Source: Roseiarcus sp050013275
GTDB lineage: Bacteria; Pseudomonadota; Alphaproteobacteria; Rhizobiales; Beijerinckiaceae
Length of the DNA: 29,679 nt
Direction of reading: 5' to 3'
Assembly: GCA_050013275.1 (NCBI GenBank)
Contig: JBEKFO010000005.1
Location: 1-29,679, forward strand
Shown piece by piece: positions 16,680 through 23,726 of this stretch. Made by a program: the position numbers and the translations under genes. Below the pieces are notes generated by a model, which did not search any database, had not been told where the DNA came from, and worked only from the letters and a program-made list of their open reading frames with translations. The number at the start of each line of letters is the position of its first letter. Within the stretch, counting starts at the first letter, position 1.

Positions 16680-17983
16680 GGCTCGGTCTCATCGCGATGA
16701 GCGGCGTTCGCGCCGTGAATGCCGAACTGATGGCGCTCGGGCTCACGCTGCCGGGGTTTGTCGAGCGTAGCCGCGTGATCGCGAACCTGCCGAGCCTCGC
16801 GCTTTTGACGCTCGCCGGACTAACGCCGCCCGAAATCGACCTCGACTATGTCGAGGTCTCCGTCCTGCCGCCGGCGAACGAGTTGCCAGGCGAATTCGAT
16901 GTCGTCGCCATCTCAAGCTACACGGCTCAGATCAAAGATGCCTATGCACTCGCCGACCGCTACCGTCGCGTCGGAACAACGGTCGTCTTGGGCGGGCTTC
17001 ACGTCAGCGCCTTGCCTGATGAGGCCCGAGCGCACGCGGACTGCTTAGTCTTGGGTGAGGCTGAAAATGTCTGGCCTGCGGCGATGACCGATCTCGTTAG
17101 GGGTGAGCTTCGAGGTACGTACGATGGGCGCCGAGCAAGCTTCGACCTCGCCAATGCGCCGATGCCGCAATTCGAATTGTTGGCCCCGGAACGTTACAAT
17201 CGCATTACGGTGCAGACCCAGCGCGGCTGTCCTTTCTCCTGCGTGTTTTGCGCATCCTCGATTCGCTTGGCTCCCAAATTCAAGTTCAAACCCGTCGCGC
17301 GCGTGATGGCAGAGATTGATCGAATCTCTGAGATTTGGCCACGACCCTTCATCGAATTCGCTGACGACAACACGTTCGCGAACAAGGCGCACGGCAAGAG
17401 GCTGCTGCGACAACTCGCGAGACGACGGGTGCGCTGGTTCACCGAGACCGACGTCTCGATCGCCGACGACGAGGAGTTGCTCGATCTCGTTGCCGAGTCC
17501 GGTTGCGAGCAGTTGCTGATCGGTCTGGAAGCGCCGAGTCGGAGAGGGCTCGATGGCCTTGAGGCTACGTCGAACTGGAAAGCCAAACGCGTCGACACCT
17601 ATCTCACGGCAATCGACAGGATTCAGAAGCGTGGGGTGACCGTGAACGGTTGCTTCATCCTCGGTCTCGACGAACTGGACGCGACGAGCTTCACCGCGGT
17701 CGCCGAATTCGCTCGTTCAAGCGGACTTTATGAAGTTCAAGTGACCTTGTTGACGCCGTTCCCGGGCACGCCGCTCTTTGAGCGCTTGCAAACGCAAGAC
17801 AGGCTATTGGCGACGGACGCGTGGGAGAAACACACGCTGTTTGACGTGACGTTCCAGCCGCAGCTCATGTCGGTGGAGGAACTCGAGACGGGCTTTCGCA
17901 AACTCATCGGCCAACTCTATTCGCCTGAGACCACGCGAGCGCGTCGGCGCGAATTCTTTACGACCAGGAGCCGACGAGATTGA
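16676..17983 (+). CDS. B12-binding-domain radical SAM protein, function unknown
   Basis: The 435-residue protein starts at GTG 16676, whose bases overlap the previous stop (GTGA); ATG 16697 is a less likely alternative. Residues about 1-150 form a cobalamin-binding-like Rossmann domain, with VVLGGLHVSALPDEA and CLVLGEAE, but no DxHxxG cobalamin-ligand motif. The radical SAM core has CPFSCVFC (Cys185, 189, 192) for the 4Fe-4S cluster, then FIEFADDNTF, CEQLLIGLEAPS and FILGLDELD in the expected barrel positions. Such class B-like enzymes perform methylations, rearrangements or ring chemistry in cofactor, lipid or peptide pathways. The partner membrane protein and a possible short peptide ORF at its end are the only context clues. 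Base composition is visibly less GC-rich than in the catabolic operon. Confidence 0.88.
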   Translation: MRLGLIAMSGVRAVNAELMALGLTLPGFVERSRVIANLPSLALLTLAGLTPPEIDLDYVEVSVLPPANELPGEFDVVAISSYTAQIKDAYALADRYRRVGTTVVLGGLHVSALPDEARAHADCLVLGEAENVWPAAMTDLVRGELRGTYDGRRASFDLANAPMPQFELLAPERYNRITVQTQRGCPFSCVFCASSIRLAPKFKFKPVARVMAEIDRISEIWPRPFIEFADDNTFANKAHGKRLLRQLARRRVRWFTETDVSIADDEELLDLVAESGCEQLLIGLEAPSRRGLDGLEATSNWKAKRVDTYLTAIDRIQKRGVTVNGCFILGLDELDATSFTAVAEFARSSGLYEVQVTLLTPFPGTPLFERLQTQDRLLATDAWEKHTLFDVTFQPQLMSVEELETGFRKLIGQLYSPETTRARRREFFTTRSRRD

Positions 17984-18057
17984 CCGAGCAGACTCCCGGG
18001 GATCTCGACCGAAACAGTGATGTTCTCTTATCCGATCTTGAACTCAGTGAAGAGTAA
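17980..18057 (+). CDS. Possible 25-codon acidic peptide coupled to the radical SAM gene
   Basis: A TTG at 17980 overlaps the radical SAM stop (TTGA) and has AGGAG nine bases upstream (17966-17970). The frame runs 25 codons to a TAATAA double stop. The peptide is very acidic (eight Asp/Glu, one Arg, no Lys) and ends LLSDLELSEE, which resembles the conserved part of many RiPP leader peptides, but no Gly-Gly cleavage site or core follows before the stop. It may be a genuine small protein, a truncated precursor or chance. The ORF is short and the start codon weak, so this is a low-confidence call. Confidence 0.3.
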   Translation: MTEQTPGDLDRNSDVLLSDLELSEE

Positions 18058-18445
18058 TAAAACTACGGAACACACTCGCGCATAAGAGCAAAACCACTTG
18101 ACAATTAAGCTCAATGAGCGCGATGTATTATCATTGAATCAACTAGTACTGCGGTCGGCGTGCGTCCGCCCCTGGGCGCCATCCCCTTTCGAACAAGCTG
18201 ACCGCGCCGAGCGCGCATCTTCGAGATGGCGCGTGGGCTGGCGGCCGGATCGGCGTTGCGGTGGCGAAGAACAAATGCGCGGCCGCCGTTCGGGATCGAA
18301 CGAGGTTTTGGCGCTTTAAGTCGGCATAGCGTCCCAACGCCGATCGCCGCGCTGAGCCCTCGACGATATCGGGTCGAGCGTCGGCATCCGGAGCCGTTTC
18401 ACAATCGACCCTTTGCGGACATTCGCGCTGGGCGGTGTCGTATGG
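18058..18445. other. Gene-poor, partly AT-rich gap before the min operon
   Basis: Bases 18036-18145 are strikingly AT-rich for this window and contain TAATAA, TTGACAATTAA and TATTATCATTGAATC. One GANTC (CcrM-type) site is at 18136-18140. The rest is GC-rich without a recognisable gene. TTGACA at 18098 and TATTAT at 18126 are separated by 22 bases, too far for a standard sigma-70 promoter. The open frame that continues upstream of minC through this region has no conserved content. Confidence 0.45.
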
Positions 18446-18461
18446 TTAACGCCCTGTTAAC
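18446..18461. promoter_or_regulatory. Putative CtrA-binding box upstream of minC
   Basis: TTAA at 18446-18449, seven bases, then TTAAC at 18457-18461 is an exact match to the alphaproteobacterial CtrA consensus TTAA-N7-TTAAC. It lies 44 bases ahead of the preferred minC start. CtrA is the master cell-cycle response regulator and is reported to repress minCD in Sinorhizobium, so the placement is biologically sensible. Binding is not demonstrated. Confidence 0.55.
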
Positions 18462-18504
18462 GATAGGAGAGTTACCTGACGCTTTGCAATCGAGCAAGGC
18501 TGTC

Positions 18505-19239
18505 GTGACGGAAACTCCCAGCTGCCATATCCGCTTTCGAGGCCGGTCGTTTCCCGTTCTGGCGCTCGAGCCGGAGTCCCCTCTCCCCGAATGGATGGAG
18601 CGGCTGGACGCCCATCTTGCTCGCGCTCCTGCTTTCTTTCGCAACAAGTCGATCGTGGTCGACGTCTCGGGACTCGGTCTCGCCCGGTCGGGCGTGAGCG
18701 GGCTCATAAGAGACCTCTCCGGGCGAGGCATAAGCATAATGGGGCTCACCGGCGTCGAGCCGAGTTGGGCCTCGGCCGATTTGCCGCCAATTCTCACGGG
18801 CAGCCGCGCCCTCCCCCGCGCCGATGGGCCAACGTCGGATCGCGCCAAAACGGGGACCGACGGCGCAAGCTCGGGACAGCCTTCTCACGAGGCCGCGCAA
18901 CCGGCGATAGCCGCGCCTTTCATCGTCAACGCGCCGGTTCGCTCTGGCCAGTCCATTACCCATCCCGAGGGTGACGTGACGGTGATCGGTTCCGTGGCTT
19001 CCGGCGCCGAAGTGATCGCCGGCGGCTCCGTCCACATTTACGGGACCTTACGAGGCAGGGTCATGGCCGGCGTCTGCGGCGAGGTGCGCTCGCGCATCTT
19101 TTGCCGTCGTCTCGAGGCCGAGCTTCTCGCAGTCGGCGGCGTCTACATAACGGCTGATGAGATCGAAGCGAACGTGCGCAACCAGGCGGTTCAGGCCTGG
19201 CTCGAGAATGAAACTGTCAAGATCGCACGGCTTGACTAA
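18505..19239 (+). CDS. minC: Septum site-determining protein MinC
   Basis: MinC inhibits FtsZ polymerisation away from midcell. The 244-residue product has an N-terminal domain beginning IRFRGRSFPVLALEPESPL, an Ala/Ser/Gly-rich linker at roughly 100-140, and the beta-helical C-terminal domain with RSGQ (146-149), VTVIGSVASGAEVIAGGSVH, IYGTLRGRVMAG and SRIFCRRLEAELLAVGG. That domain dimerises and binds MinD. GTG 18505 is preferred, with AAGG just upstream, because the 21 codons after the alternative ATG 18442 use TTA, ATA and other AT-ending codons unlike the gene body and overlap the CtrA-like box. Using ATG 18442 would give 265 residues. minD follows 13 bases later. Confidence 0.92.
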   Translation: MTETPSCHIRFRGRSFPVLALEPESPLPEWMERLDAHLARAPAFFRNKSIVVDVSGLGLARSGVSGLIRDLSGRGISIMGLTGVEPSWASADLPPILTGSRALPRADGPTSDRAKTGTDGASSGQPSHEAAQPAIAAPFIVNAPVRSGQSITHPEGDVTVIGSVASGAEVIAGGSVHIYGTLRGRVMAGVCGEVRSRIFCRRLEAELLAVGGVYITADEIEANVRNQAVQAWLENETVKIARLD

Positions 19240-19252
19240 GAGGGATGACGAC

Positions 19253-20068
19253 ATGGCCAAGGTAGTGGTGGTCACCTCGGGCAAGGGCGGCGTTGGCAAG
19301 ACGACGTCGACCGCGGCTCTCGGAGCCGCCCTCGCTCAGTTGAATCAAAAGGTTGCGGTTGTCGACTTCGATGTCGGCCTGCGCAATCTCGATCTGGTCA
19401 TGGGCGCCGAACGGCGCGTGGTCTTTGACTTGATCAACGTGGCGCAAGGCCAGGCGAGGCTGCCTCAAGCGCTGGTTCGCGACAAACGCCTCCCCAATCT
19501 CTTTCTGCTTCCCGCCTCGCAGACGCGAGACAAGGACGCGTTGACCGAAGAGGGAGTGGCCAAGGTCATAGACGAGATGCGCAAATGGTTCGATTGGATC
19601 ATTTGCGACAGCCCGGCCGGGATCGAACGCGGAGCCACCCTCGCGATGCGCTTCGCCGATCTCGCCGTCGTCGTCGCCAATCCCGAAGTCTCGTCGGTGC
19701 GAGATTCGGACCGAATCATCGGTCTGCTCGACGCAAAGACAATGTGCGCCGAAAGGGGTGAATGCATGGAAAAGCATCTCCTGCTCACCCGGTATGACCC
19801 CGGACGCGCCGCGCGTGGCGAGATGCTGAGCGTCGACGACGTGCTCGAAATCCTCTCGATCCCGCTGCTCGGCATAGTGCCGGAGAGCGAAGACATATTG
19901 CGCGCGTCAAATGTCGGATCGCCAATCGTCCTTCACAACGCCGAGAGCGCGCCGGCCCGCGCTTATGCGGACGCGGCCAATCGGCTGCGCGGCGTGAATG
20001 TGCCCATGAGCATTCCCTCGACAAGGAAGGGCTTCTTCCACAAGCTGCTTGGCCGGAGGGCCGCATGA
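19253..20068 (+). CDS. minD: Septum site-determining ATPase MinD
   Basis: MinD is the membrane-associated ATPase that recruits MinC and is displaced by MinE. The 271-residue protein starts VVVVTSGKGGVGKTTSTAAL with the deviant Walker A (signature Lys11, P-loop Lys16). It continues with VVDFDVGLRNLDLVMGAERR, then WIICDSPAGIERGA (Walker B region) and LLLTRYDP. The C-terminus GFFHKLLGRRAA is an amphipathic membrane-targeting helix. ATG 19253 has AAGAGGG eight bases upstream. Length and all key motifs are normal. Confidence 0.96.
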   Translation: MAKVVVVTSGKGGVGKTTSTAALGAALAQLNQKVAVVDFDVGLRNLDLVMGAERRVVFDLINVAQGQARLPQALVRDKRLPNLFLLPASQTRDKDALTEEGVAKVIDEMRKWFDWIICDSPAGIERGATLAMRFADLAVVVANPEVSSVRDSDRIIGLLDAKTMCAERGECMEKHLLLTRYDPGRAARGEMLSVDDVLEILSIPLLGIVPESEDILRASNVGSPIVLHNAESAPARAYADAANRLRGVNVPMSIPSTRKGFFHKLLGRRAA

Positions 20069-20373
20069 AGCTGCTGGCGATTTTCGGGCGGCGCGGGTCG
20101 GCGCCAGTCGCGCGCGAGCGCTTGCAAATTCTTCTGGCGCATGAGCGGAACGGCGGCAGCAGTTCCGATCTCATCGCCCTCCTACACAGGGAGGTTCTGG
20201 AAGCGGTCTCCAAGCATGTTCATGTCGACCCGGATAAGGTGGACGTGAAGATGCATCGGCGCGCGGCAATGTCTTTGCTGGAGATCGACATCGAGATCGG
20301 GACCTCCGCCAACGACGTCTTGGGCATGTCGAAAAGGAAGAATGGCCTTGCCCGCTTCGAGCGGGCCGGCTGA
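20065..20373 (+). CDS. minE: Cell division topological specificity factor MinE
   Basis: MinE stimulates the MinD ATPase and drives pole-to-pole oscillation. The 102-residue protein has the membrane-targeting N-terminus MKLLAIFGRRG, the MinD-contact segment PVARERLQILLAHERN (14-29) and the topological domain with HVDPDKVDVKMHRRAAMSLL. It overlaps the minD stop by four bases (ATGA), the normal coupling in minCDE operons. A six-base perfect hairpin (GCCCGC-TTCGA-GCGGGC, 20350-20366) lies in its last codons and may help end the transcript, though no T-run follows. The Arg/Gly tail is slightly longer than usual. Confidence 0.95.
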   Translation: MKLLAIFGRRGSAPVARERLQILLAHERNGGSSSDLIALLHREVLEAVSKHVHVDPDKVDVKMHRRAAMSLLEIDIEIGTSANDVLGMSKRKNGLARFERAG

Positions 20374-20598
20374 CGACCGGATACGCAATCAGTCGATCAC
20401 GCTATTGGGGGCCGACCAAAGCGCCGTGGCGATTGCAATGTCACGGCGGTTCCCGACGCCCGACCGTCTCGCCCGGAACTGCCGCAATTCGCGCCCGCGC
20501 CGGGCGCCGCGCGCATGGCGGCTTGCGTCCGCGCCCTTTGCGGTCCGATCGTTTATGCCTTAACCCTCTCGGCGACGACACCACCCGGGGAAGCGAGA

Positions 20599-22143
20599 AT
20601 GAATGGCGCGCAATCGTTGGCGCAGACGTTGGTGAATTGCGGCGTCGAGGTCTGTTTCGCCAATCCCGGCACGTCGGAAATGCATTTTGTCGGCGCGCTC
20701 GATTCGGCTGCAGGGATGCGCGGCGTGCTCTGCCTGTTCGAGGGCGTCGCCACCGGCGCCGCGGACGGCTACGCACGCATCGCCGGCAAGCCCGCCGCGA
20801 CCCTGCTGCATCTCGGGCCCGGCCTCGCCAACGGCCTCGCCAATCTGCACAACGCCCGGCGCGCGGCGACGCCGATCGTCAACGTCGTCGGCGATCACGC
20901 GACCTACCATCGCCGCTATAACGCGCCGCTGACCTCCGACGTCGTCGGTTTCGCCCGGCCGGTCTCCGCTTGGGTCCACGAATCGACCAACGCCAAGTCG
21001 GTCGCCGGCGACGCCGCGCGCGCCGTGCAGGCCGCACGCGCCGCGCCCGGCGGCGTCGCGACCTTGATCCTGCCGGCCGATTGCGCATGGGGCGAGGCGG
21101 AGCGCGCCGCCGGTCCGCTGCCGGATGTCGCGCCGGCGACGGTTTCGACCGACGCCATTGAAAGCGTCGCCCGCCTGCTCGCCAACGGCAAGAAATCCGC
21201 CCTGCTGTTGCGTGGCGCGGCGATGGTCGGCGACGCGCTGGAGGCGGCGGGCCGCATCCAGGCCAGGACCGGCGCGCGGTTGCTGTGCGACACCTTCGCG
21301 CCGCATGCCGAGCTCGGCGCCGGGCGCGTGCCCATCGAGCGCCTGCCCTATTTCGGCGAGCAGATCGCGCAATTTCTCGCGCGCACGGAACAGCTCATTC
21401 TGGTCGGCGCCGAGCCGCCGGTGTCGTTCTTCGCCTACCCCGGCAAGCCGAGTTTCTGCGCGCCCGAGACGTGCGCGATCGCCTATCTCGCGCACGCCGA
21501 CGAGGACGGCGCTCGAGCGATGCGCGATCTCGCCGACGCCGTCGGCGCGCCGGCGCAACCCCTCGCGCGCACGCCGCTGCAATTGGCGGGGCTGCCGGGC
21601 GGGGCGCTGACCCCGTTCAGCGTCGCGCAGGCCATCGCGCATCTGACGCCCGACAACGCCATCTACGCCGAGGAGGCGATCACCTCCAGCTTGCCGCTGT
21701 TCATGGCGCTGGCGCGCGCGCGTCCGCACACCCACCTGCCGATCGCCGGCGGCTCGATCGGCGGCGGACTGCCGCTCGCCGTCGGCGCCGCGCTCGCCGC
21801 CCCGGATCGCAAGGTCGTCTGCCCGCACGGCGACGGCGGCGCCGCCTACACGCTGCAGGCGCTGTGGACCATGGCGCGCGAAGATCTCGACGTGACGACG
21901 GTGATCTTCGCCAATCGCTCCTATGCGATCCTCAATTACGAAATGCAGCGCCTCGGCGTCGGCGCGGTCGGAGCGAAGGCGCGTTCGCTGCTCGACCTGC
22001 ACGATCCCGAGATGAACTGGGCGAAGATCGCCGGCGGCATGGGCGTCGAAGCGAGCCGCGCGACGACGGCGGAGGAATTCGCCGCGCAATACCAGTCGGC
22101 GATGGCCCAGCGCGGGCCGCGGCTCATCGAAGCGATGATTTAG
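20599..22143 (+). CDS. Thiamine-diphosphate enzyme, acetolactate synthase / benzoylformate decarboxylase-like
   Basis: The 514-residue protein has the three-domain TPP fold. The cofactor-activating glutamate is in CLFEGVATGAADGYAR (Glu48). A central domain spans about 185-320. The TPP/Mg motif starts at GDGGAAYTLQALW (411-423) and closes at VIFANRSYAILN (435-446). It lacks the FAD-binding stretch of true acetolactate synthases and no small subunit is nearby, so it is more likely a 2-oxoacid decarboxylase or carboligase. ATG 20599 was chosen because NGAQSLAQTLVNCGVEVCF is the usual N-terminus. An FAD-linked 2-hydroxyacid oxidase gene follows 12 bases later, suggesting that a 2-hydroxyacid is oxidised to a 2-oxoacid which this enzyme then processes. 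The substrate is unknown. Confidence 0.85.
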   Translation: MNGAQSLAQTLVNCGVEVCFANPGTSEMHFVGALDSAAGMRGVLCLFEGVATGAADGYARIAGKPAATLLHLGPGLANGLANLHNARRAATPIVNVVGDHATYHRRYNAPLTSDVVGFARPVSAWVHESTNAKSVAGDAARAVQAARAAPGGVATLILPADCAWGEAERAAGPLPDVAPATVSTDAIESVARLLANGKKSALLLRGAAMVGDALEAAGRIQARTGARLLCDTFAPHAELGAGRVPIERLPYFGEQIAQFLARTEQLILVGAEPPVSFFAYPGKPSFCAPETCAIAYLAHADEDGARAMRDLADAVGAPAQPLARTPLQLAGLPGGALTPFSVAQAIAHLTPDNAIYAEEAITSSLPLFMALARARPHTHLPIAGGSIGGGLPLAVGAALAAPDRKVVCPHGDGGAAYTLQALWTMAREDLDVTTVIFANRSYAILNYEMQRLGVGAVGAKARSLLDLHDPEMNWAKIAGGMGVEASRATTAEEFAAQYQSAMAQRGPRLIEAMI

Positions 22144-22155
22144 GGAGGAGGCGCG

Positions 22156-23532
22156 ATGCCTGTCGTTTCGGCCCTCAGGGCGATCCTCGGCGAGGACGGC
22201 GTGCTCGACGCCAAGCAGACGGCGACGCGCTCGGCGGGATTTCTGCGGCCGGATCGCTTGAAGGCGCAAGCCTTGGCGCGGCCGAAGACCACCGACGAGA
22301 TCGCCGCCGTTCTTCGCTGGTGCCACGGCGAAGGCGTATCCGTGGTGACCCAGGGCGGACTGACAGGCTTGGTTCACGGCGCCGACACCGAGCCCGCCGA
22401 CGTCGTTCTCTCGCTCGAACGCATGCGCGCGATCGAGGACATCGACGAGCGCCAGCGCACGGCGACAGTGCAGGCCGGCGTGGCGTTGCAGACCTTGCAG
22501 GAAGCCGTGGCCGAGCGCCAACTGATCTTCCCGCTCGATCTGGGCGCGCGCGGCAGCGCGACGCTGGGCGGCAATGCGGCGACCAACGCCGGCGGCAATC
22601 GCGTCATCCGCTACGGCATGATGCGCGACATCGTCCTCGGCCTCGAGGTCGTGCTCGCCGACGGCACGATCCTTTCGTCGCTGAATCATCTGATCAAGAA
22701 CAACGCCGGCTACGACTTGAAGCAGCTCTTCATCGGCTCCGAGGGCACGCTGGGGGTGATTTCCCGACTGGTGCTGCGCCTTCGCGAGAAGCCGATCAGC
22801 AACGACGTCGCCATCGTCGCGACGCCGAGTTTCGACGCGACGGCGGCGCTGCTCAAGCACATGGACCGCCGCCTCGGCGGCGCGCTTTCCGCCTTCGAGG
22901 TGATGTGGAGCTCTTTCTATCGGCTGGTGACGACGGCGCCCGCCAAGGGCCGGCCGCCGATCTCCCACGACCATCCCTACTACGTCCTGATCGAAAGCCT
23001 CGGCGCCGATATCGACGCCGACGCCGCACGGTTCCAGGCCGCGCTGGAAGAAGCGACGGAGGGCGGGCTGATCGTCGATGCGGCGATCTCCAAATCGGAC
23101 ACCGACTGCCGCGCCTTCTGGTCGCTGCGCGACGACGTCGCGCAAGTCATGCGCGTGGGCATTCCCGTGGTGTTCGACGTTTCGCTGCCGATCGCGGAAA
23201 TGGAGCGCTTCGCGGACGGCCTCGGCCCCGCGCTGCAAAGCGCGATCGGCGACGACAAGCACTTCGTTTTCGGCCATCTCGGCGACGGCAATCTCCATGT
23301 GATGGTCCCGGTCGCCATGCGAGACTACATGGCGGCGCGGCCGAAGATCGAAGCGGCGGTGTACGGCGGCCTCGAATCCTTCCGCGGCTCGGTGTCGGCC
23401 GAGCACGGCATTGGGCTGGAAAAGAAGCCGTGGCTGTCGATCAGCCGCACCGACGCGGAAATCGCCCTGATGCGCACGCTGAAGGCGGCGCTCGACCCCA
23501 AGGGCATTCTCAATCCCGGCAAGATTTTCTGA
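22156..23532 (+). CDS. FAD-linked 2-hydroxyacid dehydrogenase (GlcD / D-lactate dehydrogenase family)
   Basis: The 458-residue protein joins an FAD-binding PCMH domain (about 35-215; VTQGGLTGLVHGA, LGGNAATNAGGNRVIRYGMM, FIGSEGTLGVISRLVLRLRE) to the FAD-linked oxidase C-terminal domain with GHLGDGNLHV (Asp377, His381), AEHGIGLEKK (Glu416, His417) and terminal NPGKIF. This matches D-2-hydroxyglutarate, D-lactate and glycolate dehydrogenases, which reduce quinone, ETF or cytochrome. A GGAGGAGG site lies ahead of ATG 22156. Pairing with the TPP enzyme suggests a short oxidise-then-decarboxylate route. D-2-hydroxyglutarate is attractive given the glutarate genes upstream, but the Min operon separates them and no evidence links the two. 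Confidence 0.9.
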   Translation: MPVVSALRAILGEDGVLDAKQTATRSAGFLRPDRLKAQALARPKTTDEIAAVLRWCHGEGVSVVTQGGLTGLVHGADTEPADVVLSLERMRAIEDIDERQRTATVQAGVALQTLQEAVAERQLIFPLDLGARGSATLGGNAATNAGGNRVIRYGMMRDIVLGLEVVLADGTILSSLNHLIKNNAGYDLKQLFIGSEGTLGVISRLVLRLREKPISNDVAIVATPSFDATAALLKHMDRRLGGALSAFEVMWSSFYRLVTTAPAKGRPPISHDHPYYVLIESLGADIDADAARFQAALEEATEGGLIVDAAISKSDTDCRAFWSLRDDVAQVMRVGIPVVFDVSLPIAEMERFADGLGPALQSAIGDDKHFVFGHLGDGNLHVMVPVAMRDYMAARPKIEAAVYGGLESFRGSVSAEHGIGLEKKPWLSISRTDAEIALMRTLKAALDPKGILNPGKIF

Positions 23533-23550
23533 AAAGGCGGGCATCGACCG

Positions 23551-23576
23551 CGATCGTCGGGGACCGAACGATCGTC
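23551..23576. promoter_or_regulatory. Inverted/direct repeat upstream of the efflux operon
   Basis: CGATCGT at 23551-23557 is inverted as ACGATCG at 23568-23574 with a ten-base spacer; equally, CGATCGTC recurs directly 18 bases apart. It lies in the 194-base gap before the HlyD gene, 18 bases after the oxidase stop. It could be an operator or the terminator stem of the previous unit. No regulator gene is adjacent. Confidence 0.3.
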
Positions 23577-23726
23577 CGCCAATTTTCGATTATCGGAATC
23601 CACTCTGTGCAACTGCGACATTTGCGCCCAATTGAGCTGTCTCAAGACTGTCCGGCGCTGTAACGTGAGATTTGCGCGTCTGTCGCAAGAATCGGCGAGA
23701 CGCCGCAACGACGAAACGACGCCGCC

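Noticed and set aside
18020..18085. 21-codon ATG-started ORF overlapping the acidic peptide frame
   Set aside because: No ribosome site is visible and the overlapping frame has better translational signals.
18098..18131. TTGACA followed by TATTAT as a sigma-70 promoter
   Set aside because: The spacer is 22 bases, outside the workable range, and no better -10 hexamer is at 16-18 bases.
18288..18301. GTTCGGGATCGAAC resembling a tRNA T-arm
   Set aside because: No matching acceptor, D or anticodon arms could be drawn on either strand; it is only a short palindrome.
18098..18319. 73-codon plus-strand ORF starting TTG in the gap before minC
   Set aside because: No ribosome site, Arg/Trp-rich translation after the first 20 residues, and composition like a random GC-rich frame.
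20560..23544. 994-codon open frame on the minus strand opposite the TPP enzyme and flavoprotein genes
   Set aside because: It is a shadow of two well-supported plus-strand genes; its translation is Arg/Ala/His-rich without any family motif, as expected for antisense of GC-rich codons.
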